Source: Clostridiales bacterium
GTDB lineage: Bacteria > Bacillota > Clostridia > Oscillospirales > CAG-272
Direction: 5' to 3'
Assembly: GCA_021202555.1 (NCBI GenBank)
Contig: JAJQCT010000011.1
Coordinates: 1-64,000, forward strand
DNA: 64,000 bases
Part shown: piece by piece, positions 17,835 through 27,222 of the stretch
Numbering within the stretch: the stretch's first letter is position 1
Layout of the letters: each line of letters begins with the position of its first letter
Program-made: the position numbers and the translations under genes
Notes under the pieces: generated by a model
What the model saw: the letters and a program-made list of their open reading frames with translations, nothing else
What the model was told of the DNA's origin: nothing
The model's database searches: none

Positions 17835-18245
17835 ATGCTTTCCGAAATATTTTGCGCGGGAATATCGGGAATTGACGGCTATATTGTCACGGCGGAGTGC
17901 AATTCGACGAAAATACACTCCGTGTCGGGGACGCTTCCCGACGGGACGGGACTTGTGACCGAGCGCCCGTTCCGCTCGCCGCATCATACGATGTTGGCGC
18001 CGTCGCTTGTGGGCGGCGGCAAAAATCCTATGCCTGGCGAGATTTCGCTTGCACACAACGGCGTGCTTTTCCTCGACGAGCTGCCCGAATTCAGCAAGGA
18101 TGTGACAGAATCGCTGCGCCAGCCGCTTGAGGACGGAAAGGTTACGATTACGCGCGCGAACGGGCGCGTGACATATCCCTCGTCGTTTCAGCTTGTCTGC
18201 GCGATGAACGTGGTTGGAGTCAGATTGTTGACCTGTGCCGCCTAA
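17835..18245 (+). pseudogene. Internally deleted partial copy of comM/yifB
   Basis: The first 25 codons equal the start of the comM gene at 20178. The sequence then jumps directly to about codon 250 of that gene ([14 protein letters not shown]...) and follows it for ~300 bp to VCAMN, after which it diverges into [11 protein letters not shown] and a stop. The jump occurs at the 7-bp sequence CGACGAA that is present at both sites in the full copy, pointing to a microhomology deletion. The two copies differ at ~10 positions in 300, mostly synonymous (one S-to-L). The product would lack the N-terminal domain and Walker A and cannot work as ComM. Confidence 0.85.
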
Positions 18246-18527
18246 AACCATGAGGATATGGGCAAAACCAGCGTTTTATTGGCGAGAAACTTTATAAATC
18301 CAGTCTTCAAAGGTCAGTCAACCGTCTGAGCTTTTGTTGTACGCACATACTTTTTAACGATACCCTTTGGGTTTTGCTATCGTTAAAAAATCGCGCTTGA
18401 TTTTTCACCTTTTTTGAGTAACAGACTAACCATTAAGCTGTTCAAGCAGATTGAGCGTACATACTTTTCACCGATAGCCATTGTTTTTATCTATCATCGA
18501 ATGCTTTATTACAAAAGGAGCAAAATC
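18246..18527. other. Intergenic junction after truncated comM, AT-richer
   Basis: No ORF is supported here. It contains a hairpin with arms near 18356 and 18380 (AACGATA/TATCGTT) and a diverged direct repeat of ACATACTTTT-type sequence (near 18346 and 18459). A ribosome site AAAAGGAG at 18513-18520 serves the next gene. Base composition shifts away from that of the flanking housekeeping genes. No transposase or terminal inverted repeat is seen. Confidence 0.6.
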
Positions 18528-19289
18528 ATGAATTTTTATGAAGTTGTTTTTAGCCCGACTGGAGGCACCAAGAAAGTCGCCAATATACTGAGTCGAAACG
18601 TGTCAGAGCAGGTTTCGGAAATAGATTTGTGTGACAGAAATGTCGCCTTTTCAGAGATAACCATGACAGAAGATGATGTCGCTCTGATTGCAGTTCCATC
18701 TTATGGCGGGCGTGTCCCTCCAACCGCAATTGACAGGATAAGCATTTTGACCGGAAATAATGCCAGAGCCATTCTTGTCTGTGTTTACGGAAATCGTGCC
18801 TATGACAATACTCTTGCCGAGTTGATGGATGTGTCCGAGAAAACTGGATTCAGACCAGTTGCTGCTGTTGCTGGTTTAGCCGAGCATTCGATTGCCCGCA
18901 AAGTTGCGGCAGGCAGACCGGATTCTGATGATGAAAAGCAGTTAGAGAAGATGGCAAATCAAATCCGTCAAAAGCTTTTCGATGGTGACATATCAACTCC
19001 CAAAATTCCAGGCAAAGTCCCGGATAAACCGTGTATGCAGACTCCTGGCATGGCTCCTAATGCTTCAGATGTCTGTATTAAATGCGGTCTGTGTGCAAAA
19101 AAATGTCCAGTCGGAGCGATTGACCTTGTGACAATGAATCCGGACTCTAAAAAATGCATTAGCTGTATGCGTTGCACATCTATCTGTCCTGTTGGAGCAA
19201 AGAAACTGAATCGTGTCATCACAAGTCTCGGTGGAGTAGCACTCGGTGTTCTCTGTGCAAGCAGAAAAGAGTGTGAGCTGTTTTTGTGA
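18528..19289 (+). CDS. EFR1-family flavodoxin/ferredoxin fusion
   Basis: This 253-residue protein begins with a flavodoxin-like domain carrying the FMN-phosphate loop SPTGGTKKVA (~9-18) and PSYGGRVP. It ends with two [4Fe-4S] motifs (CIKCGLCAKKCPVGAI and CISCMRCTSICPVGAK). It is a soluble electron carrier with unknown partner enzyme. The frame is open upstream, but the ATG at 18528 has AAAAGGAG 7 nt before it. Codon choice is visibly more AT-tolerant than in its neighbours. It sits with the potassium-channel gene between two comM copies, so it is probably acquired cargo. Confidence 0.9.
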   Translation: MNFYEVVFSPTGGTKKVANILSRNVSEQVSEIDLCDRNVAFSEITMTEDDVALIAVPSYGGRVPPTAIDRISILTGNNARAILVCVYGNRAYDNTLAELMDVSEKTGFRPVAAVAGLAEHSIARKVAAGRPDSDDEKQLEKMANQIRQKLFDGDISTPKIPGKVPDKPCMQTPGMAPNASDVCIKCGLCAKKCPVGAIDLVTMNPDSKKCISCMRCTSICPVGAKKLNRVITSLGGVALGVLCASRKECELFL

Positions 19290-19333
19290 GGTAGGACTTT
19301 AAACAAATATAAGACGTAAGAAAGGGAAAGCAT

Positions 19334-20071
19334 ATGAACTGGCGAAAACGAGCATATGAGATAATCGAGCCGTCGAGCGGCGGCGATATGTTTAGTGCGA
19401 TATACGATTACGGCATGATGGTTATCATCGTAGCCAGCATGGTGCCGCTGGCATTCAAAGAGACAAACGCTGTTTTCGATGCGATTGATAAGATTGCCGC
19501 GGCAGTGTTTATTGCAGATTACATAATGAGACTTCTTACGGCAGACTTAAAGCTGAAAAAAGGCGGGCTGTCGTTTTTATGCTATCCCATCACGCCGATG
19601 GCGATAGTTGATTTGGTGTCCATACTGCCGACTTTTCTGCCTGTCAGCAGCGGTTTGCGGCTGCTCAAAGTGTTCAGGCTTATTCGTTCTTTCAGGGTAT
19701 TCCGCGCGCTCAAGATGTTTCGTTATTCTAAGAGCGTAACGATAATAACAAACGTAATCCGTAATCAGCGGATGCCGCTTTTTGCCGTATGCACAATGGC
19801 GGGCGCATATGTTGTGCTTTCGGCGCTTGTTATTTTTAATGTTGAGCCTGATACATTCGAGACGTTTTTTGACGCTGTATATTGGGCAATGGTCAGCCTG
19901 ACAACTGTTGGATACGGCGATATATATCCGGTCAGTACAGCAGGACGCATAGTGGCAATGCTCTCATCCCTTGTCGGTATTGCGATTGTTGCGCTGCCGG
20001 CAGGCATTATAACGGCGGGGTACATGGAGGAAATCAACAAAAAAAGCGATAATGACCAATCAAAGGGGTAA
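19334..20071 (+). CDS. Voltage-gated-type potassium channel (6TM)
   Basis: This 245-residue membrane protein has six segments. S4 carries regularly spaced arginines (about R109, R115, R118, R121, R124, R130), typical of a voltage sensor. The selectivity filter TTVGYGD lies at about 190-196 between S5 and S6. A short cytoplasmic tail follows, with no RCK/TrkA domain. A tetrameric K+ channel in the plasma membrane is expected. The start has GGGAAAGC upstream. It is the second cargo gene between the two comM copies. Confidence 0.92.
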   Translation: MNWRKRAYEIIEPSSGGDMFSAIYDYGMMVIIVASMVPLAFKETNAVFDAIDKIAAAVFIADYIMRLLTADLKLKKGGLSFLCYPITPMAIVDLVSILPTFLPVSSGLRLLKVFRLIRSFRVFRALKMFRYSKSVTIITNVIRNQRMPLFAVCTMAGAYVVLSALVIFNVEPDTFETFFDAVYWAMVSLTTVGYGDIYPVSTAGRIVAMLSSLVGIAIVALPAGIITAGYMEEINKKSDNDQSKG

Positions 20072-20177
20072 CTTTTGGCAAGTATTGTTGTGAAAATCGC
20101 TGCAATGTGATAAAATAAAGGGCGATGAGCAAATGCTCGCGAGACATGAGAAAATAACGAAAACAGAGGTGTTTTTT

Positions 20178-21743
20178 ATGCTTTCCGAAATATTTTGCGC
20201 GGGAATATCGGGAATTGACGGCTATATTGTCACGGCGGAGTGCAATTCGACGAATATGCTCCCCGCGTTTGAGATAGTGGGGCTTCCCGACGCGGCGGTG
20301 AAGGAATCGCGCGAGAGAATAAAGGCTGCGATTGAAAACAGCGGGTACAAATTCCCCGAGCTTTCAATTGTGCTGAATCTCGCGCCCGCCGACAAGAAAA
20401 AGGAGGGGAGCGCTTATGACCTCGCGATGATGACGGGAGTGCTTGCCGCGGGAGGCGTCATTGGCAGAGGCGTCGGCTTTGAGGACAAGTGCTTTGTCGG
20501 CGAGATTTCGCTTTCAGGCGTGGTGCGTCCCGTGAGGGGAGTGCTTTCTATGTGCGCCGCCGCGCGTGACGCGGGAATAAAGGAATTTTACGTTGCGGCG
20601 GAAAACGCCGCCGAGGCATCGGTGGTCGAGGGCGTTGACGTATATCCCGTCAAAAACGCGAGTGAGCTTGTCTCTCATCTGAACGGAAAATCGTAGATTG
20701 AAAAAATGAGCCGCGTCACGCAAAAAGACGACGTTTCGCATCATGGCTCGCTCGATTTTTCCGATGTCAAGGGGCAGGAAAGGGTCAAGCGCGCGCTTGA
20801 AATCGCGGCGGCAGGCGGTCATAACGTCCTTCTGATAGGACCTCCCGGTACGGGAAAATCAATGCTCGCCAAGCGTCTGCCGACGATTCTCCCGCCGCTC
20901 ACCTTTGAGGAGGCGCTCGAAACGACGAAAATACACTCCGTGTCGGGGACGCTTCCCGACGGGACGGGGCTTGTGACCGAGCGCCCGTTCCGCTCGCCGC
21001 ATCATACGATGTCGGCGCCGTCACTTGTGGGAGGCGGCAAAAATCCTATGCCGGGCGAGATTTCGCTTGCGCACAACGGCGTGCTTTTCCTCGACGAGCT
21101 GCCTGAATTCAGCAAGGATGTGACAGAATCGCTCCGACAGCCGCTTGAGGACGGAAAGGTTACGATTACGCGCGCGAACGGGCGCGTGACATATCCCTCG
21201 TCGTTCCAGCTTGTCTGCGCGATGAATCCGTGCAGATGCGGCTACTACGGACATCCGACGCACCCCTGCTCGTGCAGCGCCGCCGAAATACGCAAATATC
21301 TTTCAAAAATAAGCGGACCGCTGCTCGACAGAATCGACATACAGGTCGAGGTGCCGTCTTTAAGCTATGACGAGATTTCCGCCCGCGGCGGCGAATCGGA
21401 AAGCTCGCGCGACATCAGGGAGCGCGTTGTCAAGGCTCGAAGCTTTGCGGAAAAAAGGCTTGAAAGCTTCGCTCACACGCCCGATGGGGACGCACCTGCG
21501 CATGGGGTGAGGAAAAATGCGGATCTGACCCCGCGCCTCATACGCGAATTCTGCGGGCTTGACGATACGGCGTCGCGAATCATGAAGGCGGCGTTTTCGT
21601 CGATGGGACTGTCCGCGCGCGGATACGACAGAATATTGCGCGTCGCGAGAACAGTCGCAGACCTTGACGGCAGCGAGAGCATAAAGGCAAATCACGTCGC
21701 CGAGGCGGTGCAGCTCCGCTCGCTTGACAGAAAATACTGGTGA
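20178..21743 (+). pseudogene. comM: ComM/YifB AAA+ protein with in-frame amber codon
   Basis: The frame 20178-21743 would encode ~521 residues: an N-terminal ribosomal-S5-like/Lon-like domain (1-187), then the Mg-chelatase-type AAA+ domain with Walker [15 protein letters not shown] (Walker B), a cysteine-rich [10 protein letters not shown] and the C-terminal SLDRKYW. A TAG at 20694-20696 splits it exactly between the domains. A Q or R codon is expected there. An ATG at 20706 could reinitiate the second half, with little ribosome-site support. ComM is a branch-migration helicase in natural transformation. TAG is used as a normal stop elsewhere in this window (e.g. rimless ends at 53623 and 57396), so recoding is unlikely. 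Confidence 0.85.
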
Positions 21744-21777
21744 GCCGACGCACGTCAACAAGACTTTTCAACATACG

Positions 21778-21802
21778 AAAATCAAGCCGCCGGCTTGATT
21801 TT
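21778..21802 (+). terminator. Terminator of comM
   Basis: Near-perfect palindrome AAAATCAAGCCG/CGGCTTGATTTT followed by further T. The rest of the gap to 21958 holds nothing I can name. Confidence 0.8.
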
Positions 21803-21957
21803 TCGCGCATTTAACAGCCTGTTATCAACACTTTCAACAGCCTGCCTGTGGAAAACTCGCCGCGCTCACTCGAAAAAGTGCGGATTTTGACGTGTCCGCG
21901 CGCGGACAGTCCCATCCCCGAGCGGAATGAGGATGAATAAAAATGACGGAGGCGAAC

Positions 21958-22872
21958 ATGAAAACGCTGCATATAATAAATAAGGCGGCGGGCGGCGGAA
22001 ACGTCAGCGCGGCGCTCGCAAAGCTGCCGCCGCATGAGGAAATATACACGGCAGGCTCGTATGATGAAGCCTTTGTGAAGCTTCCTTTTCTGTCGTCCGG
22101 CGAGATGACGGAGATATTCGTCTTCGGCGGCGACGGAACGCTGAACCGCGCCGTTTCCGATATAATGAGACATGGAACCGGCAAAAGCTCCGTGATTTAC
22201 CCCGTGCCGACGGGAAGCGCGAACGATTTTTATAAGCTTCTTCACGAGAGGAGCGATGGCGGCGAGAAGACCTTTCCGTGCGACGTGATGAAGGTGACGG
22301 GGCTTGGACGGGATATTTACGGAATCAACGAGCTTAATATAGGATTTGACTGCGGAGTTGTCGCGAACGCAGAAAAATACAAGCGCAAGCCGCTTGTTAC
22401 GGGGAAATTTTCGTATATTCTCGGCATCGCCGAGGAATTTACGCGCAAGCGGACGACGGAAATGAATATATCGCTTGCAGGCTCAAATGAGAATACGGCT
22501 GAAATAAACGGGAAATTCCTGCTTTTCTGTGTCGCGAACGGAAAATATTACGGCGGCGGATTCGCGGCGGCGCCGCTGGCAAGGCTCGACGACGGGGAAT
22601 TTGACGTCGTTCTGGTGGACGATATTTCGCGAATGAAATTTGTCTCTCTTGTCGGCGCATACAAAAAGGGCGCGCACATGGACGCGGAAACGATGGGAGT
22701 AAGGGAAAAATTCTCGGGTCTGATGCGATATTTCCGCTCGGGAAAAATCGTTCTGACGGGAGCCGACAGGATTTGCGTGGACGGAGAGATATACCCCTCC
22801 GCCGGAAAAACGATAACGATTGAAAATCTTCACCGCGCGACCTTCGTCGGAGACGCATTTTCTGGGGTATAG
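21958..22872 (+). CDS. Diacylglycerol kinase-family lipid kinase
   Basis: About 304 residues of the DagK/YegS fold. It shows the nucleotide-binding FVFGGDGTLNRAVSDIM and the PTGSANDFYKLL segment near 75-90, and GKYYGGGFAAAPLARLDDGEFDVVLVDD in the second domain, with the sequence ending in a beta domain (ICVDGEIYP). Such enzymes phosphorylate diacylglycerol or related lipids at the membrane. GGAGG lies 6 nt before the ATG at 21958, which is preferred over the ATG at 21943. The dipeptidase start follows 1 bp after its stop. Confidence 0.9.
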   Translation: MKTLHIINKAAGGGNVSAALAKLPPHEEIYTAGSYDEAFVKLPFLSSGEMTEIFVFGGDGTLNRAVSDIMRHGTGKSSVIYPVPTGSANDFYKLLHERSDGGEKTFPCDVMKVTGLGRDIYGINELNIGFDCGVVANAEKYKRKPLVTGKFSYILGIAEEFTRKRTTEMNISLAGSNENTAEINGKFLLFCVANGKYYGGGFAAAPLARLDDGEFDVVLVDDISRMKFVSLVGAYKKGAHMDAETMGVREKFSGLMRYFRSGKIVLTGADRICVDGEIYPSAGKTITIENLHRATFVGDAFSGV

Positions 22873-22873
22873 A

Positions 22874-23781
22874 ATGAATATTTTCGACCTTCACTGCGAC
22901 ACTGTTTATAAATTCAAAAACGCCGGCGGGCTTAGGAAAAATCCCGAGGCGCATCTCGACCTTGAAAGGATGAGTGAGGCGGGATATTCTCTTGAAACCT
23001 TCGCGGCGTTCGTGGACACGGGCAAATGCGGGGAGGCGAGCGTGTGGGACGTCTCTGTTTCGCTGATAGAAAAAATAAAATCCGCCGTTTCGGAAAACGA
23101 CGGCGTTATATCGCTTGTGAGGAGCGCGGATGAGATAATATCAAACCTTGAGCGCGGCAGAATGTCGGCGCTTTTATCGGTTGAGGAGGGCGACGTTATC
23201 TCCGGTGACGTTTCGCGCGTGAAAACGCTCGCAGAGCTTGGCGTGAGAATGTCAACCTTTACTTGGAATTACGACAACAGGCTCTCGTGCTGCACCGCGT
23301 CGGGAAGCGAGGGCGGCTTGACAGACGCGGGCTTTGATTTTCTTTCGGAGCTTGAGGTAAACGGAATTATCGCCGATGTCTCGCACATCTCCGACCGCGG
23401 CTTTTTTGACGTCGCTGCGGCGTCAAAAAAGCCGTTTCTGGCAAGCCATTCAAACTCGCGTGAAATCTCACCGACGAGATGATAAAAATCATAGGCGAGC
23501 GCGGGGGAATAATAGGTCTCAACTTTTATTCACGCTTTATTGGCGGGGACGGAGGCATCGGCGCCCTCATGCGCCACGCGCGCCATATAGCTGACGTCGG
23601 TGGTGTCGGTGTGCTGTCGCTCGGCAGCGATTTTGACGGAATCGAGGACAACAAGGAAATTCCCGATGTGACCGCCGTGCCTAAAATAGCCGACGCGCTT
23701 CTCGCGGCGGGATTTACGAGCCGTGAGGCTGACGGCGTAATGTCCGGCAACGCGAAAAGATTTCTGACGGAGGCGCTTTAA
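22874..23781 (+). pseudogene. Renal-dipeptidase-family membrane dipeptidase, frame broken
   Basis: The first part (22874-23482) has FDLHCDTVYKF, SVEEGDVISGD, FTWNYDNRLSCC and HISDRGF...LASHSNSR, the zinc-peptidase M19 pattern. The second part (23479-23781) continues in another frame with EMIKIIGERGGIIGLNF, GGVGVLSLGSDFDGIED and NAKRFL. In family members SHSN(S/A)R is followed by about eight residues (VCPHPRN-like) and LTDEM. Here SNSR meets NLTDEM with only two bases between, so a short deletion near 23463-23467 removed those residues and shifted frame. The stop and the ATG at 23479 overlap (ATGA), which could allow coupled translation, but a functional enzyme is doubtful. Its end overlaps the convergent gene by 4 bp. 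Confidence 0.85.
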
Positions 23782-24545
23782 GTGCGCGCGGGCGTCTCGT
23801 TTATAAGCCCTGCCGCGCTGTCAAAGCAGCAGCGCCCGTAAGCCTCGGGCGAGCCGACGTCGCACCAATATCCGTCGGAGACGAATCCGACAAGCTTTTT
23901 TCCGAGCGAGATAAGCCTCGGGAAAAGCTCGCGCCCGAAGTCGTATGGGACGCGCTCGGGAATTTCGAGCACGGCTTCCCGCGAGAGAATATAAATTCCC
24001 GTATTCACCAAAGCCTCCTTCGGAGGATTTTCCGGCTTTTCGACAAAGCCACGGATGACATTTCCGTCAAGATTTACGACGCCGAATTTGCCCGCGTCGT
24101 CGGAGCGGGAGAGGACGAGCGTCGCCGAGGCGCACTCGCGCCTGTGAAGCTTTATCGCGTCCTCGAGCTTCATGTCGAATACCGCGTCGCCCGACAGTAC
24201 GATTATTTCCTCAACCTCGCCCGCCTCGTCGCAGGCGTCGAGTATCGGCAGCGCGGCGCGCACGCCGCCCGCCGTGCCGACGGATTCGTTTTCTATAAGA
24301 TATGAGAGCCGCACCCCGTCGTGCAGGTCGCCAAGGGAGATTACAATGTCCTCCCACCTGTAGCGAACAGTAAGCACCGCCCTTGTTATTCCCATGGCGG
24401 CGAGCGATTTGAGTGAGGAGGTGACGGCGTATCCATCTCCGATTCTCACAAGCGGCTTCGGTATTTTATCGGTGAGCGGGCGCAGCCGCTCTCCGCGTCC
24501 TCCCGCCATTATAATGGCGGCTGTATTTCTGTAATTCATAGTCAT
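23778..24545 (-). CDS. Sugar-phosphate nucleotidyltransferase
   Basis: This 255-residue nucleotidyltransferase has the GxGxRLxPLT signature (AGGRGERLRPLTDKIPKPLV), GTAGGVR, LSGDAVFDM and GFVEKPENPP, then VNTGIYILS. Proteins of this form make activated sugars (GDP-mannose, dTDP- or CDP-glucose, or heptose analogues). The specificity cannot be read from sequence. It ends WCDVGSPEAYGRC and lacks the left-handed beta-helix of larger GlmU-like enzymes. It converges on the dipeptidase with overlapping stops. The start is at 24545, with an alternative ATG at 24539. Confidence 0.88.
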   Translation of the reverse strand: MTMNYRNTAAIIMAGGRGERLRPLTDKIPKPLVRIGDGYAVTSSLKSLAAMGITRAVLTVRYRWEDIVISLGDLHDGVRLSYLIENESVGTAGGVRAALPILDACDEAGEVEEIIVLSGDAVFDMKLEDAIKLHRRECASATLVLSRSDDAGKFGVVNLDGNVIRGFVEKPENPPKEALVNTGIYILSREAVLEIPERVPYDFGRELFPRLISLGKKLVGFVSDGYWCDVGSPEAYGRCCFDSAAGLINETPART

Positions 24546-24587
24546 TTACCCAAAAAATTAAATTTTAGAAACTCAATTGTAAACTTA

Positions 24588-24616
24588 TTGTTGCTCGTGC
24601 TGCCTCGGATTATACA
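24588..24616 (+). promoter_or_regulatory. Candidate promoter of small membrane-tail gene
   Basis: TTGTTG 24588-24593, 17-bp spacer, TATACA 24611-24616, ~75 nt before the ATG at 24693. Confidence 0.5.
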
Positions 24617-24692
24617 TACCGCTTTTTTGCTGCATATAAAGCGCTGATTTCGGCAAATAATACCCCAAACTTAAATCGGAGGGTGTTATTTT

Positions 24693-25019
24693 ATGATAAA
24701 AGGCTGCGAGCGCAGAATGATAAAAATCGAAAATCCCGACAGCGAGCTTTTTGAATCGGCGTATTTTATAATCCGGCAGAACGTGCCTGTTCCGAAAAAG
24801 GCGAAGCGCGGGGAGATGATGAGAGAGGCTGTGCGAATCGTCGGCGACGGAATGGGCGGCGGTTTCGGGAGCGTGACTTCGAGGAGCGGCGCGCCGAATA
24901 TGAAAAAAGGACGATTTGCGGGCTTTTCTCGCGTTTTTACGGCGGAGCGCGCCGTTTCATTTGCCATAGGCTTCGGATCTGCCGCCGCCGCAATGCTGCT
25001 TTTGCGTTTTTTTACGTGA
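24693..25019 (+). CDS. Small protein with C-terminal membrane segment, unknown
   Basis: This encodes 108 residues. The start is basic (MIKGCERRMIKIENPDSELF). A glycine-rich middle follows, and a C-terminal hydrophobic helix (about 88-107, FAIGFGSAAAAMLLLRFF) would tail-anchor it in the membrane. CGGAGGG precedes the ATG at 24693. I do not recognise the family beyond its resemblance to short conserved clostridial proteins with an IENPDSELFE motif. It is a monocistronic gene between a promoter and the RNase J promoter. Confidence 0.75.
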   Translation: MIKGCERRMIKIENPDSELFESAYFIIRQNVPVPKKAKRGEMMREAVRIVGDGMGGGFGSVTSRSGAPNMKKGRFAGFSRVFTAERAVSFAIGFGSAAAAMLLLRFFT

Positions 25020-25108
25020 AAATTTTAATTTTCTCACAAAATTATTTCCGCTAATCCGAACGCCGTTGTCGGATGTCTACAAAAACGCCGCGCGTCTTAC
25101 CTCGGCGC

Positions 25109-25137
25109 TTGACAAATAAAAAAATATGTGATAGAAT
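25109..25137 (+). promoter_or_regulatory. Sigma-A promoter of RNase J gene
   Basis: TTGACA 25109-25114, 17-bp spacer, TAGAAT 25132-25137. Transcription should start near 25144, giving a leader of ~275 nt before the ATG at 25420. Confidence 0.85.
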
Positions 25138-25143
25138 AGCACT

Positions 25144-25419
25144 GTAATATGGGGGATATGGGGTTATTCCCGTCCGCCCGCGACTTGTTTTTGTGTTAGT
25201 TACCACGTGTTGTTTACACGTGTAAACAACACGGCAACTAACGCTTGTTATCTGTCTCGATGACGCGCGCCGCGCTTTTGCGCGCGTCCTTACATACAAT
25301 TTTGGGTCATAATTTGCCGCGCCTTTGGCGCTTGAAGCGGAACAACCTCGAACACGAGGCTTTGTCGCCGCGCGCCCTCACGCCCCGCGCGGCAAAAATT
25401 CAAAGAAAGGAACTACTGT
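25144..25419 (+). promoter_or_regulatory. Long multi-hairpin 5' leader of RNase J gene
   Basis: Five inverted repeats follow each other: 25196-25241 (very long stem with a perfect 26-nt palindrome at 25207-25232), 25262-25288, 25319-25331, 25346-25359 and 25367-25393. The last ends ~12 nt before the AAAGGA ribosome site. None is followed by a T run, so they do not look like terminators. The density of stems suggests an RNA regulatory element; self-control by RNase J is a guess. Confidence 0.65.
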
Positions 25420-27117
25420 ATGGCGAAAAGAAAAAAGCATTTTGAACTCACACACAGCCTCGGGAAAATCTCCGTATGCAATCTCGGAGGACTTGACGAG
25501 ATAGGAAAAAACATCAGCTTCATCGAATATGAGGATCAGATTATCGTAATCGACTGCGGGCTGGGATTTCCCGATGAGAATATGCCGGGTGTTGACCTTG
25601 TCATTCCCGACACGTCGTACCTTGAAAAAAACGCGGAAAAGGTACTCGGAATTTTCATCACTCACGGTCATGAGGACCACATAGGAGGTCTGCCGTATCT
25701 TCTGCGCAATCTGAATATACCCGTTTACGGCACGCGCCTCACTCTCGGAATCATCAAATCGAAGCTTGCCGAGCATAAGCTCGGATTTGAGCCTGCGCTC
25801 ATGTGCGTCGAGGCGGGCGACATAATCGAAATAGGACCGTTTTCGGTCGAATTCATACACGTGAATCACAGCATAGCGGACGCCTGCGCGCTTGCGGTAA
25901 AGACTCCGCTCGGATATATACTTCACACGGGAGACTTCAAATTCGACCTTACCCCGATTGACGGCAAGGTGATGGACCTCAAGCGGATTTCCGAAATCGG
26001 AGCGGAGGGGGTAGTGCTGCTCATGGCGGACTCGACAAACGTCGAGCGCCCCGGATATACGCCCTCGGAAAGCACCGTCGGCAAATCGTTTGACCAGATA
26101 TTCACCGCCCATCCGGAAAACAGAATAGTTATAGCGACCTTTTCCTCAAACGTCCACCGCGTGCAGCAGATTATAGACTGCTCGATAAGGCACGGCAGGA
26201 AGGTTGCCCTGACGGGCAGAAGCATCGTCACCGTCGTCGGCGCCGCAATCGAGCTTGGATATATGGATTTTCCGAAGGATGAGATAATCGATATTGCTGA
26301 GGTGAAAAATTACCCCGACCGCGAAATTACGATAATCACGACGGGGTCGCAGGGCGAGCCGATGTCGGCGCTTTACAGAATGGCGTTCAGAGCGCATTCG
26401 AGCGTCACGATAGGAAAAAATGATCTTGTCGTTCTCTCGGCGAGCGCGATTCCCGGAAACGAAAAGCTCGTCGGGAAAATCATAAACGAGCTTTACCGTC
26501 AGGGAGCCGAGGTATATAACGATACGTATACGAGAACGCACGTTTCGGGTCACGCGAGCCAGGAGGATTTGAAGCTCATGCACGTGCTCGCGAAGCCGAA
26601 GTACTTCATGCCCGTTCACGGCGAGCGCAGACACTTGATGGAGCACAGAAAGCTCGCGATGGCGATAGGAATGGATTCGGCGAACATATTCGTTCCCGAA
26701 ACGGGTCAGGTGCTTGAAATTGACGAGGGCGGCGCGAAATTCAACGGCACGGTTCAGTCGGGCAATGTGCTTGTGGACGGATCGGGCGTTGGAGATGTCG
26801 GAAACGCGGTGCTTCACGACAGGATTCTTCTCTCGCAGGATGGACTTATCGTCATATCCGCAGCAGTTGACCTTCTCGCGCGCGACGTCGTGTCCGAGCC
26901 GGAGATTTACACGCGCGGATTCATTTACGTTAAGGAATCCGAGGAGCTTATGGAAGAAATGCGTGGCGTGGCACGCGATGCGCTCGAGCACGCCGTATTT
27001 GACGGACGAAACGATATGCCCGAAATCAAAAACGAGGTCAAGGGCGCGATGTCGAGATTCATTTCAAGCAAAACGAAGCGCCGACCGATGGTGATGTCCG
27101 TAATTATTGACGTATAA
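25420..27117 (+). CDS. rnj: Ribonuclease J
   Basis: This 565-residue metallo-beta-lactamase/beta-CASP RNase degrades and matures RNA by endonuclease and 5'-3' exonuclease action. The metal motif HGHEDHIGG lies near residue 80. HTGDFKFD and the beta-CASP motifs (ADSTNVERPGYTPSE, TGSQGEPMSAL, HVSGHASQEDLK) follow. The C-terminal domain is complete. The AAAGGA site gives the start at 25420. It is transcribed alone behind a long leader, and a weak GAGCG/CGCTC hairpin follows its stop. Confidence 0.97.
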   Translation: MAKRKKHFELTHSLGKISVCNLGGLDEIGKNISFIEYEDQIIVIDCGLGFPDENMPGVDLVIPDTSYLEKNAEKVLGIFITHGHEDHIGGLPYLLRNLNIPVYGTRLTLGIIKSKLAEHKLGFEPALMCVEAGDIIEIGPFSVEFIHVNHSIADACALAVKTPLGYILHTGDFKFDLTPIDGKVMDLKRISEIGAEGVVLLMADSTNVERPGYTPSESTVGKSFDQIFTAHPENRIVIATFSSNVHRVQQIIDCSIRHGRKVALTGRSIVTVVGAAIELGYMDFPKDEIIDIAEVKNYPDREITIITTGSQGEPMSALYRMAFRAHSSVTIGKNDLVVLSASAIPGNEKLVGKIINELYRQGAEVYNDTYTRTHVSGHASQEDLKLMHVLAKPKYFMPVHGERRHLMEHRKLAMAIGMDSANIFVPETGQVLEIDEGGAKFNGTVQSGNVLVDGSGVGDVGNAVLHDRILLSQDGLIVISAAVDLLARDVVSEPEIYTRGFIYVKESEELMEEMRGVARDALEHAVFDGRNDMPEIKNEVKGAMSRFISSKTKRRPMVMSVIIDV

Positions 27118-27222
27118 CCGAGCGCAAGCCTCGCTCTCCTTTTAATTCAGACGAAGGTCGCCGCGCGGCGGATATAACTAAGTTGCATCGAGGCAATTTC
27201 CTCCCTGCGGAAAGGTACAAAA

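Noticed and set aside
18246..20177. Insertion sequence carrying the comM cargo
   Set aside because: No transposase or integrase and no terminal inverted repeats or target duplication are visible.
21805..21860. DnaA boxes or a replication origin
   Set aside because: TTATCAACA and TGTGGAAAA resemble boxes, but there is no cluster, AT-rich unwinding region or dnaA/dnaN nearby.
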